A stretch of DNA of 64,000 nt from Kaustia mangrovi. Its GTDB lineage: Bacteria > Pseudomonadota > Alphaproteobacteria > Rhizobiales > Im1. The stretch lies in assembly GCF_015482775.1 (NCBI RefSeq), contig NZ_CP058214.1:2904501-2968500 (forward strand), written 5' to 3'. The notes beneath the pieces are model-generated. The model was given only the letters and a program-made list of their open reading frames with translations, did not search any database and had not been told where the DNA came from. This document shows positions 9,751-18,835 of the stretch, piece after piece. A program made the position numbers and the translations under genes. The first letter of the stretch is position 1, and each line of letters begins with the position of its first letter.

Positions 9751-10909
9751 GCCTCGATCCTTGCGATGGCGTCGGCAATCAGCCGGGCCGATTGCGCGGC
9801 GCCGTCGAGACCGGGCCGCGCCGCGGCGTCGGGATCGAGTTCGAGCGCGCGGTCGACGGCATCCGCCAGGCTTTGCGGACCGAGATGTTCGGGCGACAGG
9901 GCGATGGCGAGGCCGCGGGCCTCGAACAGCTTTGCGCGCATGGTCTGCTCGATCTCGCCGTCATCGGCGAAGGGCACGAGGACGGCGGGGACGCGCGCGC
10001 TGAGAATGTCCGTCGAGGTGTTGTAGCCCGCCTGGCTGACGGACAGGCGGGCACGGGCGAGGAGACCGGGAAAATCGGGCCGCGCCGGTTCCACGATCAC
10101 GCCGTCCCCGGAGGCGGCGGACACTCTCTCTCGCTCGCGTGCCGGCAGATTGTGGCCGACGAGCAGGCGCCACGGGCGGTCGCGGGCGCCGGAGAGCGGG
10201 CGCGCCGCGATGGCGGTGTTGAGGAGATGGTCTCCGACAGCGCCGCCGCCGACCGACACGATCACCTCTCCCTCGCCCTCCCCGGGCGGGGGGAGGGGGG
10301 CTCGCCGCCTCCGATATAGCCGGTATAGTCGATCATCCCGGCGAAATCGGCGGCGAAGGGCAGCGATTGCTCGAGCCGCACGAGCGCCGGGTCGCCATGC
10401 ACCAGAATGCGGTCGTAGAAGCCCTCGAGCCGGCGCGCAATGTCGGGGATCCGAGAGGGTTTCGACGGCGGCTGGAGAATGTCGCGCACCGAGCTCAGGA
10501 TCGCCGGCGCATGGCTCTGGCCGCGCGCATGGGCGAGGAGCCGGTCGAGCTCGCCGGCGAAGCGGCGGCGGCCGAAGGGGAAGAGCTCGGTGACGACCGC
10601 GCGGGGGCGGTGGCGGTCATGGAGCGCGACGAGCTCGCGCCCGCGCGCGGCGAACAGCGCTTCGTCCGCCGGTTCGCCGCCCGCGCCCACGAGATCGACG
10701 AAGCTCCGTCCGGCACTGCGTACGGGGGGAAGCTGAGCGAGCGTCACGCCGTCCGGCACCCCGCCCGGCACGGGCATGCCGCCCGAGGCGACGACAGGCG
10801 CGAGCCCGGCCTGCGCGCAGGCCCGCGCAAGAGCGAGCGCGCGGCGGTAGTGTCCGATGCCGAGCACATGGGTCACCCAGATCAGGACGGCGGGGCGCGC
10901 AGCGCTCAT
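9747..10909 (-). pseudogene. Glycosyltransferase (MurG/COG4671-like) interrupted by a frameshift
   Basis: Two adjacent frames together encode one glycosyltransferase of about 385 residues. The N-terminal part (10909 down to ~10262) begins with WVTHVLGIGHYRRALALA, a nucleotide-sugar transferase GT-B start. The C-terminal part (about 10280 down to 9747) carries VSVGGGAVGDHLL and QAGYNTSTDIL, the MurG-like donor-binding half. The junction lies in a C-rich run read as CCCCCCTCCCCCC on the coding strand (10288-10300). A one-base change there would restore the frame as PPPGEGEGEVIVSVGGG. It overlaps both neighbours by ATGA, as expected for an intact operon member. Sequencing error, true mutation and slippage-based switching cannot be separated here. 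Confidence 0.8.
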
Positions 10910-12051
10910 GCGGGCACCTCGAGGCGGGAGAGCGCTGCGTCGAGCCGCTCGCTCGCCCGCTGGAGCGTGCGTTCGGACATGACGAAGCGCCGGGCTGCGG
11001 CGCCCATCGCCGCGCGGCGGTCCGGCGCGTCGAGCAGTTTCGCGACGGCCAAGGCATAGGCGTCGATATCGTCGGCGGGGGTGAGGAGGCCCGTCTCCCG
11101 GTCGCGCACCACGCTCGGCACGCCCCGGATCCGCTGGGCGACGGTGGCGAGCCCCATGGCCTGGGCCTCCAGATAGGCGAGCCCGTAGGCCTCGCCATAG
11201 CCGGGCCAGACATGGAGGTCGGCGGCGGCATACCAGTCCGCCATTCCGCGGGGCGGCACGGCGCCCGCCATGCGCACACGCTCCGGCGGCAGCGCCCCGA
11301 AGGCGTCGGCCACCGCCGCGCGCTCCCGGCCGTCGCCGACGAGGACGACCGCGAAGCGGTGCCGGTTCAGCCGGGCGAGCGCCTCGGCCAGCATGCGATA
11401 GCTGGCGAGCTTGTCGCCCGGGCGCATCATGCCGACGGCGATCAGGACGGGAAGGTCGGGGGCGAGGTCGAGCCGTGCCCTCAGCGCATCGCGCCGGCCG
11501 GCGGCTTCCTCAGCCGGACCGAGCCGGGCGAGATCGATGAAGGGCGGCAGGTCGATCAGGCGCTCCTCGTCCGCGACGATCCCGGCAAGGCCCTCGCGGT
11601 CGTCGGGCGTGAAGCAGAAATGGCCCGCACCCGCCTCGAGCCCCGCCCGGACGGCAGCCTGCGCCTCCGCGAAGGGGCCCCGGTCGCGCTTGCCCGCATA
11701 GGAGGCCTCCGCCGTCGCATAGGGAATGGACAGGGCCCGGCAGACCGCCGGCCCGATATGGTCGGCCGCCTTGTAATAGGGATGATAGGTGAGCCAGAGA
11801 TCGGGGCGCGTGCCGCCATCGTTCTTGGCCCAGCCGTCGAGCAGCCGCGCGACCTCCGCCTCCGCGGCCCGGCGCACGGCAGCCTGCGCGTCGGTCCCTC
11901 CGGTCGGCTCGAAGGCGGACAGCCGCGAGGCGAGCCGGACCTCGTGGCCGGCCATGGAAAGCGCCGCCATGAGCTGGCGCGCCATCTGGCGGTCGCCCGA
12001 CGGCGTGCTGTCGTCGGGCGGCTTGAGCGGCGCGTAGAAGGCGATGCGCAT
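10906..12051 (-). CDS. Glycosyltransferase family 4 protein
   Basis: This is a GT-B fold retaining glycosyltransferase of 381 residues. The N-terminal Rossmann half starts MRIAFYAPLKPPDDSTPSGDRQ, typical of acceptor-binding halves. The C-terminal half has VLIAVGMMRPGDKLASYRMLAEAL and the donor-binding pattern WPGYGEAYGLAYLEAQAMGL, in which the second glutamate corresponds to the EX7E motif. It acts on nucleotide-sugar donors at the cytosolic face during surface-glycan synthesis. It overlaps the next gene by four bases and follows the upstream GT4 gene by six bases. Donor and acceptor sugars are unknown. Confidence 0.88.
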   Translation of the reverse strand: MRIAFYAPLKPPDDSTPSGDRQMARQLMAALSMAGHEVRLASRLSAFEPTGGTDAQAAVRRAAEAEVARLLDGWAKNDGGTRPDLWLTYHPYYKAADHIGPAVCRALSIPYATAEASYAGKRDRGPFAEAQAAVRAGLEAGAGHFCFTPDDREGLAGIVADEERLIDLPPFIDLARLGPAEEAAGRRDALRARLDLAPDLPVLIAVGMMRPGDKLASYRMLAEALARLNRHRFAVVLVGDGRERAAVADAFGALPPERVRMAGAVPPRGMADWYAAADLHVWPGYGEAYGLAYLEAQAMGLATVAQRIRGVPSVVRDRETGLLTPADDIDAYALAVAKLLDAPDRRAAMGAAARRFVMSERTLQRASERLDAALSRLEVPA

Positions 12052-12057
12052 GGCGGT

Positions 12058-13332
12058 TTAGGCCGTGGCCTCGGGCTCGCGGGCCTTGTCCGCCTTCGCG
12101 GGCTCGATGCCGAACAGGCTCGCCAGATTGGCGATGCAGACATCCTGCGAGAAGGCCGTCTTGAGCCGGTCGTGGGCCGCCGCCCCGAGCCGTTCGCGCC
12201 GTGCGGGGTCGCGGGCGAGTGCGTCGATGGCGGCCCTGAGACCGTCCGCGTCCTCCGGCTCGACGAGCAGGCCCGTGCGGTCGTTGAGGATGAATTCGGG
12301 GATGCCGGAAATATTGGTGGAGATCGAGCACAGCTTCTGGGAGGCGGCCTCCATCAGCACATTCGGCAGGCCGTCGCGGTCGCCGGAGGCGAGAATCCGG
12401 CTCGCCAGCACGAACAGGTCGCCGGAAGCAAGCAGCCTGGCGACCTCGCCCTGCTCCCGGGCCCCGAGCCATTCCACCCGGTCGTCGATACCGAGCGCGC
12501 GGGCCTTCGCGGCAAGCCTGTCGGCGAGCACCCCGCCGCCGATATGGACGAAGCGCCAGTGAAGGTCCGCCGGCAGCCCCGCCAGGGCCTCCAGAAGCAC
12601 GTCGTAGCCCTTCTTCTCCACCGCGCGGCCGACGGAGACGATGCGGACCGGATCGGCGGTGTCCGATCCGTCGCGGGCGGGCCGGGCTGCGGGCGCGTCG
12701 GGGAAGCGGGAGATGTCGAGCCCGTGATAGGAGAGGATCATCTTGTCCTTCTCCCCCTCCGGCGCCAGTTCCTGGAGATGGGCATGGCCGAAGCCGGTGC
12801 AGGTCGTGCCCCACACGGCGTCGGCGAGCTTCTCGCGCTTCTCCCAGTCCGGCAGCGTCCAGATGTCCTTGGCATGCGCGGAGAAGCTCCAGGGCAGGCC
12901 GCGCATGAGCGAGGCGTAGCGCGCCACGGAGGAGGGCGTGTGGATGAAATGGCTGTAGATGTGGCCGGTATCGTCCGGCATGACGGTCGCGAGGACCGCG
13001 GCCTGGCCGAAACGGCGCACCCGGCTCGGCGTGGGGTTGCGCAGGAAATCCTTCGCGAAGGTGCGCAGCGCTGGCCGGAAGCCCGGCAGGCGCGCCGCCT
13101 TGCGCAGGGCCGCGATCACGGTGACCGGCGCCTTTACGAGATATTCCGGCAGATAGGCGACGGGCGCGGCGATCTCGTCATGGATCGGGTGGCGCTCGTC
13201 GCTCGGCGCGCGCAGCGAATAGAGCCTGAGCGTCAGCCCGGCGCGCTCGAGCGCGAGGAGTTCCTGTGCGATGAAGGTTTCCGACAGGCGGGGATAGCCC
13301 TTCAGAACCACTGCGATAGTCTTTTTCGTCAT
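12058..13332 (-). CDS. Glycosyltransferase family 4 protein
   Basis: This is a second GT4 enzyme of 424 residues. The start MTKKTIAVVLKGYPRLSETF carries the YPxxSETF signature of colanic-acid/exopolysaccharide transferases (WcaL/AmsK-like). The donor half shows VSVGRAVEKKGYDVLLEAL and GLPNVLMEAASQKLCSISTNISGIPE, with the EX7E-type glutamates. I preferred the Met at 13332 over one five codons earlier because it begins at the first beta strand. It is the second gene of the minus-strand glycan series. It probably adds one residue of an exopolysaccharide repeat unit; the exact linkage is unknown. Confidence 0.9.
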   Translation of the reverse strand: MTKKTIAVVLKGYPRLSETFIAQELLALERAGLTLRLYSLRAPSDERHPIHDEIAAPVAYLPEYLVKAPVTVIAALRKAARLPGFRPALRTFAKDFLRNPTPSRVRRFGQAAVLATVMPDDTGHIYSHFIHTPSSVARYASLMRGLPWSFSAHAKDIWTLPDWEKREKLADAVWGTTCTGFGHAHLQELAPEGEKDKMILSYHGLDISRFPDAPAARPARDGSDTADPVRIVSVGRAVEKKGYDVLLEALAGLPADLHWRFVHIGGGVLADRLAAKARALGIDDRVEWLGAREQGEVARLLASGDLFVLASRILASGDRDGLPNVLMEAASQKLCSISTNISGIPEFILNDRTGLLVEPEDADGLRAAIDALARDPARRERLGAAAHDRLKTAFSQDVCIANLASLFGIEPAKADKAREPEATA

Positions 13333-13416
13333 GCAATCCGCTGTCAATGATGCGGCCGGAATGCCGGCCGGTCCGTTCGCCGAGTCCCCTCAGGTCTCAC
13401 CCGGCGTCTTGTCTTA

Positions 13417-14688
13417 TCACGGTTCGGCAGGAATGTGGCCTGCAAGCAGCGAGGAGGCGTCCGCCCCGGCGGGCATGTCGCGCCGGCCGAGCCAGGGACG
13501 GACCCGCTCGTTCACCGTGTCGAGACCGCCCATGAGGCGGGGGATGACAGTCCGGGACGGTCTCGGCTGGTCGCCGAGCGCGATCAGCGCCTCGGCCATG
13601 GCGTCGATGTCGCCATCGCCGTAGGCGGCGTCGCCATTGCTGCTGAGAAGCATGCGGGCGAGCCCCAGCTCCTGGGCGCGGCTCGCCCGGATATATTGTT
13701 CCTTGCGCGGATGGGTGCGCGGCACGATCAACGCCGGCTTGTCGTAGGTGAGGATCTCGCAGAAGGTGTTGTAGCCGCCCATCGACACCACGGCGCGGGC
13801 GCGCTCGATGAGATGTTCGGCGTGGGCGTGGAACACCAGGATCTCGACATTGTCCAGCCGGTCGGCGCGCTCCTGGAAGGCCTGGCGCCGCTCCGGCGGC
13901 ATGAAGGGCCCGAGCACGATGAGCGCCGGCCAGGGCAGGTTGCGCCGGCGCTCGTAGGTCGCAAGCACCCAGTCGACGAGATCGGCCCCGTCGCCGCCGC
14001 CGCCGGTCATCACGAGGAGATAGTCCTCGTCGATCATGGCCGGCCATTCGGCGGTCCTGGAGCCCTTGCTCGCCGGCCGCTTCAGATAGCCGGTATAGAC
14101 CATCTTGTCGCGCACGGCGGGGCTCACGCGCATGCCGGTCAGCGGGTCGTAGAGATCGGAAAGGCCGTAGACCCAGATCTCGTCATAGAAGGTCTCCAGC
14201 GCCTCCATGGCCTTCTTGCGCCGCCATTCCTTGCGCAGGAGTTCGGGTTCGTCGAGCACGTCGCGCAGGCCGAGGACGAGCCGCGTGCCGCGCTCCTTCA
14301 GGATGCCGAGCGCCCCCGTCACCTCGCCGCGCAGGCCGTGCGGCTCCTTGTCGACGATCATGACGTCGGGATCGAACACATCCGCCGTGCGTTCGATGAT
14401 GGCGCGGCGCAGGCCGATGGTCTGCTCGATATTGATGTGGAGATTGAGCGAGGTATAGCTGCCGTTGCGCAGCTTGATGACGCCGGGCACGCGGACGAAG
14501 TCGACCCGGGAGCGGAAATCGTAGGCGCCGATGATCGGCGAGCCCGTGAGAATCAGGACCGACAGATTGCGATAGTGCCCGACCAGGCTCTGGGCGATGG
14601 TCATGCAGCGGCGCAGATGCCCCAGCCCGAAGGTGTCGTGGCTGTAAAGCAGAATTCGCGCGCCGTGCCCGTCTTGTTTCCTTGCCAT
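13417..14688 (-). CDS. Predicted glycosyltransferase (COG4671 type)
   Basis: This is a GT-B protein of 423 residues resembling MurG and the uncharacterised COG4671 group. It starts ILLYSHDTFGLGHLRRCM, which parallels WVTHVLGIGHYRR in the frameshifted gene downstream, so the two are probably paralogues. Later segments DYLLVMTGGGGDGADLV and VSMGGYNTFCEILTYDKPALIVPR form the UDP-sugar-binding half. The start codon is the ATG at 14688; an in-frame GTG nine codons upstream is possible. It heads the minus-strand glycan series and is divergent from the radical SAM gene across a 313-base gap. Confidence 0.83.
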   Translation of the reverse strand: MARKQDGHGARILLYSHDTFGLGHLRRCMTIAQSLVGHYRNLSVLILTGSPIIGAYDFRSRVDFVRVPGVIKLRNGSYTSLNLHINIEQTIGLRRAIIERTADVFDPDVMIVDKEPHGLRGEVTGALGILKERGTRLVLGLRDVLDEPELLRKEWRRKKAMEALETFYDEIWVYGLSDLYDPLTGMRVSPAVRDKMVYTGYLKRPASKGSRTAEWPAMIDEDYLLVMTGGGGDGADLVDWVLATYERRRNLPWPALIVLGPFMPPERRQAFQERADRLDNVEILVFHAHAEHLIERARAVVSMGGYNTFCEILTYDKPALIVPRTHPRKEQYIRASRAQELGLARMLLSSNGDAAYGDGDIDAMAEALIALGDQPRPSRTVIPRLMGGLDTVNERVRPWLGRRDMPAGADASSLLAGHIPAEP

Positions 14689-15001
14689 CCCCCTCGTTCC
14701 CAATATGCCGCGCACTGCGCGCAGCGTGGAAATCCAGCCCCGGACATGTCTGTTTAGGCGTCCTTCCTAGCACGGCCCCGGGAGCGCGAAAACCACTGCC
14801 TTGACGCTGCCGCGCCGCCGTGACCGCGCCATGACGGTATTGCGCACGGCGGACGTTCGGGCCTTGACGCCTCGACAGACACGGGCCATGTCGGGCATTG
14901 TGCATGCCAGACATGACGGACGGGGCCGCTCGATCTGCATGGCCATTTGCCATAGGGTCGCGGCCGCCTGTCGCCCATACCGACAACGGAGTCCGCGGTT
15001 G
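14689..15001. other. Divergent intergenic region between glycan series and radical SAM set
   Basis: This 313-base gap must hold the promoters of both divergent units. I see no confident -35/-10 pair on either strand. What stands out is a 10-bp palindrome CTGCGCGCAG (14715-14724), a GACATGTC palindrome (14743-14750) and a long dyad at 14887-14915 built from the same CATGTC/GACATG half-sites. No convincing coding sequence is present: the frame of the radical SAM gene stays open upstream, but its composition and Arg content look non-coding. Confidence 0.5.
14887..14915. promoter_or_regulatory. Imperfect dyad with CATGTC/GACATG arms
   Basis: The arms are CATGTC (14887-14892) and GACATG (14910-14915), with an inner GCAT/ATGC pair and a five-base centre. 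The whole forms a 12-bp stem with one mismatch. An 8-bp palindrome with the same half-sites lies at 14743-14750. The position between two divergent operons suggests a protein-binding operator; a hairpin in the leader of the radical SAM transcript is an alternative. There is no ribosomal or riboswitch signature. Confidence 0.4.
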
Positions 15002-15985
15002 ATGTCCGACAAGACGATACCGGCCACATCCAGGGTATCGCGCTTCTTTGCGCAATTCCTGCCGCTTTCCTACTTCAAGAAGCCGCCGACGATCATCGTC
15101 GTCGACGTCACCAATTCGTGCAACCTGCGCTGCCCGGTCTGCCCGGTGACCATCGCCATGACGCGCAAGCGTGGGCTCATGAAGCTCGAGGTCTTCAAGA
15201 AGATCATCGACGACTTCAAGGGGCTGGACGCGAAGCCGGCAATGTATTTCAACTTCTCCGGCGAGCCGACGCTCAATCCCGCCCTGCCGGAGTTCGTGGC
15301 CTATGCCCATGAGAACGGCCACGAGACCTTCCTGTCCACCAATGCCACCAAGCTCGACGACGAGATCTCCGAGAAACTGATTCTCGCGGGCCTCGACCGG
15401 GTCTATCTGTGCATGGACGGCTTCTCCAAGGAGGCGCAGGAGAGCTACCGGGTCAATTCCGACTTCGACGAGGTGAAGGCCAATATCGAGACCTTCCTCG
15501 ATGCGCGCAAACGGCTCGGCGCGAAGAACCCGAAATGCGTGCTGCAGACGCTGCTCACCGCCTATTCGGAGCACCAGATCGACGATATCAATGCCTGGGC
15601 GCGCGAGGCGGGCTTCGACCAGATCCGCTACAAGACCTTCTCCATCGGGTCCTACACCTCTGAGGAGGAGAAGGCGGAGTTCAGCCGCTTCCTGCCGCAG
15701 CGCGACGATCTGCGCCGCCACCCGACGGGCGTGGAGCGGGCCACCTGCGTCGCGCCGCTGCACCAGTCGGTCGTGTTCTGGAACGGCGATCTCGGCCTGT
15801 GCTGCATCGATTACGACCAGATGATCCAGCTTCCCAATATCGGCGAGGACGGCTTCCTGAAGGCCTATCGCTCCGACGAGGCGGCCCGGGCGCGCAAGCG
15901 GGGGTATCTCAAGCAGTTCGACATCTGCCAGGGCTGTTCCTACAGCAATGCAGAAAACATGGGGATCAAGGTCGACTTGCGATAA
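15002..15985 (+). CDS. Radical SAM protein with SPASM-like C-terminus
   Basis: This is a 327-residue radical S-adenosylmethionine enzyme. The cluster-binding motif C-x3-C-x2-C is at Cys40, Cys44 and Cys47 (NSCNLRCPVC), and the GEP-type segment FNFSGEPTLNP follows. Toward the end, further cysteines (ERATCVAP, LGLCCIDYD and FDICQGC) resemble a SPASM or twitch domain that would bind an auxiliary iron-sulphur cluster. I chose the Met at 15002, with GGAG ten bases upstream; the frame is open further upstream but unlike coding sequence. The substrate is unknown. The glycan genes on the other strand and the ABC exporter downstream make a small molecule, sugar or lipid-linked substrate plausible. Confidence 0.85.
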   Translation: MSDKTIPATSRVSRFFAQFLPLSYFKKPPTIIVVDVTNSCNLRCPVCPVTIAMTRKRGLMKLEVFKKIIDDFKGLDAKPAMYFNFSGEPTLNPALPEFVAYAHENGHETFLSTNATKLDDEISEKLILAGLDRVYLCMDGFSKEAQESYRVNSDFDEVKANIETFLDARKRLGAKNPKCVLQTLLTAYSEHQIDDINAWAREAGFDQIRYKTFSIGSYTSEEEKAEFSRFLPQRDDLRRHPTGVERATCVAPLHQSVVFWNGDLGLCCIDYDQMIQLPNIGEDGFLKAYRSDEAARARKRGYLKQFDICQGCSYSNAENMGIKVDLR

Positions 15986-16049
15986 TCTCTGCATGTAATC
16001 CCGTGCGGATTGCGGGATCGCATCGCGGGGGAAGGGGCCGGGAACGGGA

Positions 16050-18794
16050 ATGGACGCCAATCTGTTCAGGTATATCTGGCGGCACACGCGGCGCGCCCAG
16101 ATATGGATCCTGTTCGTGATCCTGGCCTCGATGCCGATCTATTTCCTGTCGCTCGACCTGCCCAAGCAGATCGTCAACGGGCCGATCCAGGGCGAAGGTT
16201 TCGCGACGCCCGGAGCCACGGCGACCTTCCTGAATGTGGCGTTCGACCTGCCCTCGTGGCTCGGCGGGGGGCATGTCGCGCTGTTCGACGGTTTCGAGCT
16301 GCCCCGGCTCGACTATCTCGTCGCCCTGTCGATGACCTTCCTCGCGCTGGTCTGCGTGAACGGCCTGTTCAAGTTCTATATCAACACCTTCAAGGGCCGG
16401 CTCGGCGAGCGCATGCTCAGGCGGATGCGCTATGACCTCGTCGACCGGATCCTGCGGTTTCCGCTGACGCATTTCCGGCGCGTGAAGTCGCCCGAGATCG
16501 CCACCATGATCAAGGACGAGGTCGAGCCGCTCGGCGGCTTCATCGGCGACGCCTTCGTCCAGCCCTTCTTCCTCGGCGGCCAGGCGCTCACCGCCATGAT
16601 CTTCATCCTGGCCCAGAATGTCTGGCTCGGGCTGATCGCGGGCGGCATCGTCGCCGTGCAGGCCTTCATCATTCCCCGCCTGCGCCGCCGGCTGATCGTG
16701 CTCGCCAAGCAGCGCCAGCTCACCGCGCGCGAGCTCGCCGGCCGCGTCGGCGAGGTGATCGACGGCATCTCGGAGGTGCATCTCAACGACACCTCGAACC
16801 GCGAGCGCGCCGATATCGCCTCGCGGCTCGGGCGCATCTTCTTCATCCGCTACGAGTTCTATCAGCGCAAGCACGGCGTGAAGTTCCTGAACAACTTCCT
16901 CGCCCAGCTCACGCCCTTCCTGTTCTATTTCATCGGCGGCTATTTCGCGCTGCGCGGCAGCCTCGATATCGGTCAGCTCGTGGCCGTCATCGCCGCGTAC
17001 AAGGACCTGCCGAGCCCGATCAAGGAGCTGATCGACTGGGACCAGCAGCGCCTCGACGTCCAGGTCAAGTACACGCAGGTGATCGAGCAGTTCGCGCCCG
17101 ACGAGATGATGGATCCCGCCTTGCAGGAGCCGACCGACGGGCCTGTCGGGCCATTGCCGGGCCCCCTGGCGCTCGCCAATGTGTCGGTCACCGACGAGAC
17201 GGGCGCGAAGCTCCTGGAGCCGACGTCGTTTTCCATGGACGTATCGGAACGGATCGCGGTTCTCGGTGCGCTCAATAGCGGCGGCGAGACGGTGGCGGAG
17301 GTCATGGCGCGCCTCGTGCAGCCCACATCGGGGCGCGTTACCGTCGGCGGAAAGGGGCTGGAGACCCTGCCGGAGGCGGTGACCGGGCGGCGCATCGGCT
17401 ATGTCGGCGCGGACACCTATTTCCCCTTCGGCAGCGTACGCGACGCCCTGCTCTACGGTCTCATGCACGCGCCGCAGGGCGATCCGCCAGCCGACGACGA
17501 TGCCGAGCGAAAGCGCGCCGAGGCCCTCGCCGCCGGCAATACGACACTCGATATCGCGGCGAACTGGATCGATTACGAGGCCGCCGGCGTGCGCGATGCC
17601 GAGGGGCTCAGCGAACGCATCATGGACGCCCTCGACATCGCCTGCCTGCGCGACGACATCTTCGATCTCGGGCTTCGCGCCGCCATCGACATGAAGAGCC
17701 ATCCCCAGTTCGCCGAGCGCGTCCTGGAAGCCCGCATGGCCCTGCGCTCGCAGCTCAAGGAACCGCCGCTGTCCCAGCTCGTGGAAAGCTTCGATCCCGA
17801 CCGCTACAACAACCAGGCCACGGTGGCGGAGAACATCCTGTTCGGCACCGCCACGGGGCCGGCCCTCATGGCGGAGGAGCTTCCGCGCAACCGCTACCTG
17901 TTGTCGATCCTGAAGGAGCGCGGCCTCGACGGGCGGCTGCTGGAGATGGGCCGGGAGATCGCGGAGACCGTGATCGAGCTGTTCTCGGGCCTCGATCCGG
18001 ACCATCCCTTCTTCGAGCAGCTCAGCCTGATGAGCGCCGACGAGATCCCCGATTACCAGGCCGTGCTCGGCCGGGTCGGCCCCGACGGGCGCGGCGGGGA
18101 GGAGGACCAGGCGAAGCTGATGAGCCTCGCCTTCCTCTATATCGAGCCGCGCCACCGCCTGGGCCTGCTGGACGACCCGTTGCGCCAGGAGCTCGTCGCC
18201 GTGCGCGGCGTGTTCCACGAGCGCCTGCCGGAGAGCCTCGCCGACGCCATCGCCTTCTACGAGCCGGACAAATACAACGCCGCCGCCAGCCTTCAGGACA
18301 ATGTCCTGTTCGGGCGCGTCGCCTATGGCCTCGCCGACGGCCCCCGGCGCGTGCGCGAGGCCGTGGCGTCCGTGCTAGACAAGCTCGACATGCACGAGCT
18401 CGTCGTGGAGACCGGCCTCGATTTCAACATCGGCACCGGCGGCAAGAGGCTGACGGCCGGCCAGCGCCAGAAGCTCGCGCTGGCGCGTGTGCTCATCAAG
18501 CGCCCGGACCTGATCATCGTCAATCGCGGCCTGTCCGCGCTCGATGCGCGCGTGCGCACCGGGATCACCAAGCGCCTGCTCGCGGCCGCGGCGGGTGACG
18601 GCGGGGAGAGCGGCGACACCGGTGACACCGGCGGCGATCGGGAAGGGTTCGGCCTGTTCTGGATCCTGATCGATCCCTCCCTTGCGGAGACCTTCGACAG
18701 GATCCTGGTGTTCGAGGCGGGGCATCTGGCCGAGGATGGCACGCCGGACTCGCTCCGGGAGAAGAAAGGGCGTTATGCTGAGCTCGTCGCGTGA
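16050..18794 (+). CDS. ABC exporter-like protein with degenerate ATPase domain and large insertion
   Basis: This 914-residue protein has an ABCB-type transmembrane region (about 1-345, with helices near 18-36, 88-110, 178-205 and 285-302) fused to an ABC ATPase-like domain (about 370-910). The catalytic motifs are damaged. The Walker A position reads GALNSGGET (406-414), with Lys replaced by Gly412. Walker B reads LIIVN followed by Arg826 where the catalytic Glu belongs. The signature is LTAGQ (801-805). Three segments resembling the post-Q-loop pattern (GSVRDALLYG 461-470, ATVAENILFG 590-599 and ASLQDNVLFG 746-755) are separated by long insertions. ATP hydrolysis by this chain alone is unlikely. 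The next gene encodes a cyclic-nucleotide-binding protein whose likely start is 41 bases downstream. Confidence 0.85.
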   Translation: MDANLFRYIWRHTRRAQIWILFVILASMPIYFLSLDLPKQIVNGPIQGEGFATPGATATFLNVAFDLPSWLGGGHVALFDGFELPRLDYLVALSMTFLALVCVNGLFKFYINTFKGRLGERMLRRMRYDLVDRILRFPLTHFRRVKSPEIATMIKDEVEPLGGFIGDAFVQPFFLGGQALTAMIFILAQNVWLGLIAGGIVAVQAFIIPRLRRRLIVLAKQRQLTARELAGRVGEVIDGISEVHLNDTSNRERADIASRLGRIFFIRYEFYQRKHGVKFLNNFLAQLTPFLFYFIGGYFALRGSLDIGQLVAVIAAYKDLPSPIKELIDWDQQRLDVQVKYTQVIEQFAPDEMMDPALQEPTDGPVGPLPGPLALANVSVTDETGAKLLEPTSFSMDVSERIAVLGALNSGGETVAEVMARLVQPTSGRVTVGGKGLETLPEAVTGRRIGYVGADTYFPFGSVRDALLYGLMHAPQGDPPADDDAERKRAEALAAGNTTLDIAANWIDYEAAGVRDAEGLSERIMDALDIACLRDDIFDLGLRAAIDMKSHPQFAERVLEARMALRSQLKEPPLSQLVESFDPDRYNNQATVAENILFGTATGPALMAEELPRNRYLLSILKERGLDGRLLEMGREIAETVIELFSGLDPDHPFFEQLSLMSADEIPDYQAVLGRVGPDGRGGEEDQAKLMSLAFLYIEPRHRLGLLDDPLRQELVAVRGVFHERLPESLADAIAFYEPDKYNAAASLQDNVLFGRVAYGLADGPRRVREAVASVLDKLDMHELVVETGLDFNIGTGGKRLTAGQRQKLALARVLIKRPDLIIVNRGLSALDARVRTGITKRLLAAAAGDGGESGDTGDTGGDREGFGLFWILIDPSLAETFDRILVFEAGHLAEDGTPDSLREKKGRYAELVA

Positions 18795-18835
18795 TTTGCC
18801 GCACGCATCGGGCAGGGAGAACGGACTGTGAGGCC

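Noticed and set aside
15002-15985. Assignment of the radical SAM protein to PqqE or a named peptide maturase
   Set aside because: No precursor peptide gene is visible nearby and the cysteine pattern is too generic to name a substrate.
15966-18218. A 750-codon minus-strand frame opposite the ABC exporter-like gene
   Set aside because: It is antisense to a clearly conserved membrane protein and has composition typical of a shadow frame.
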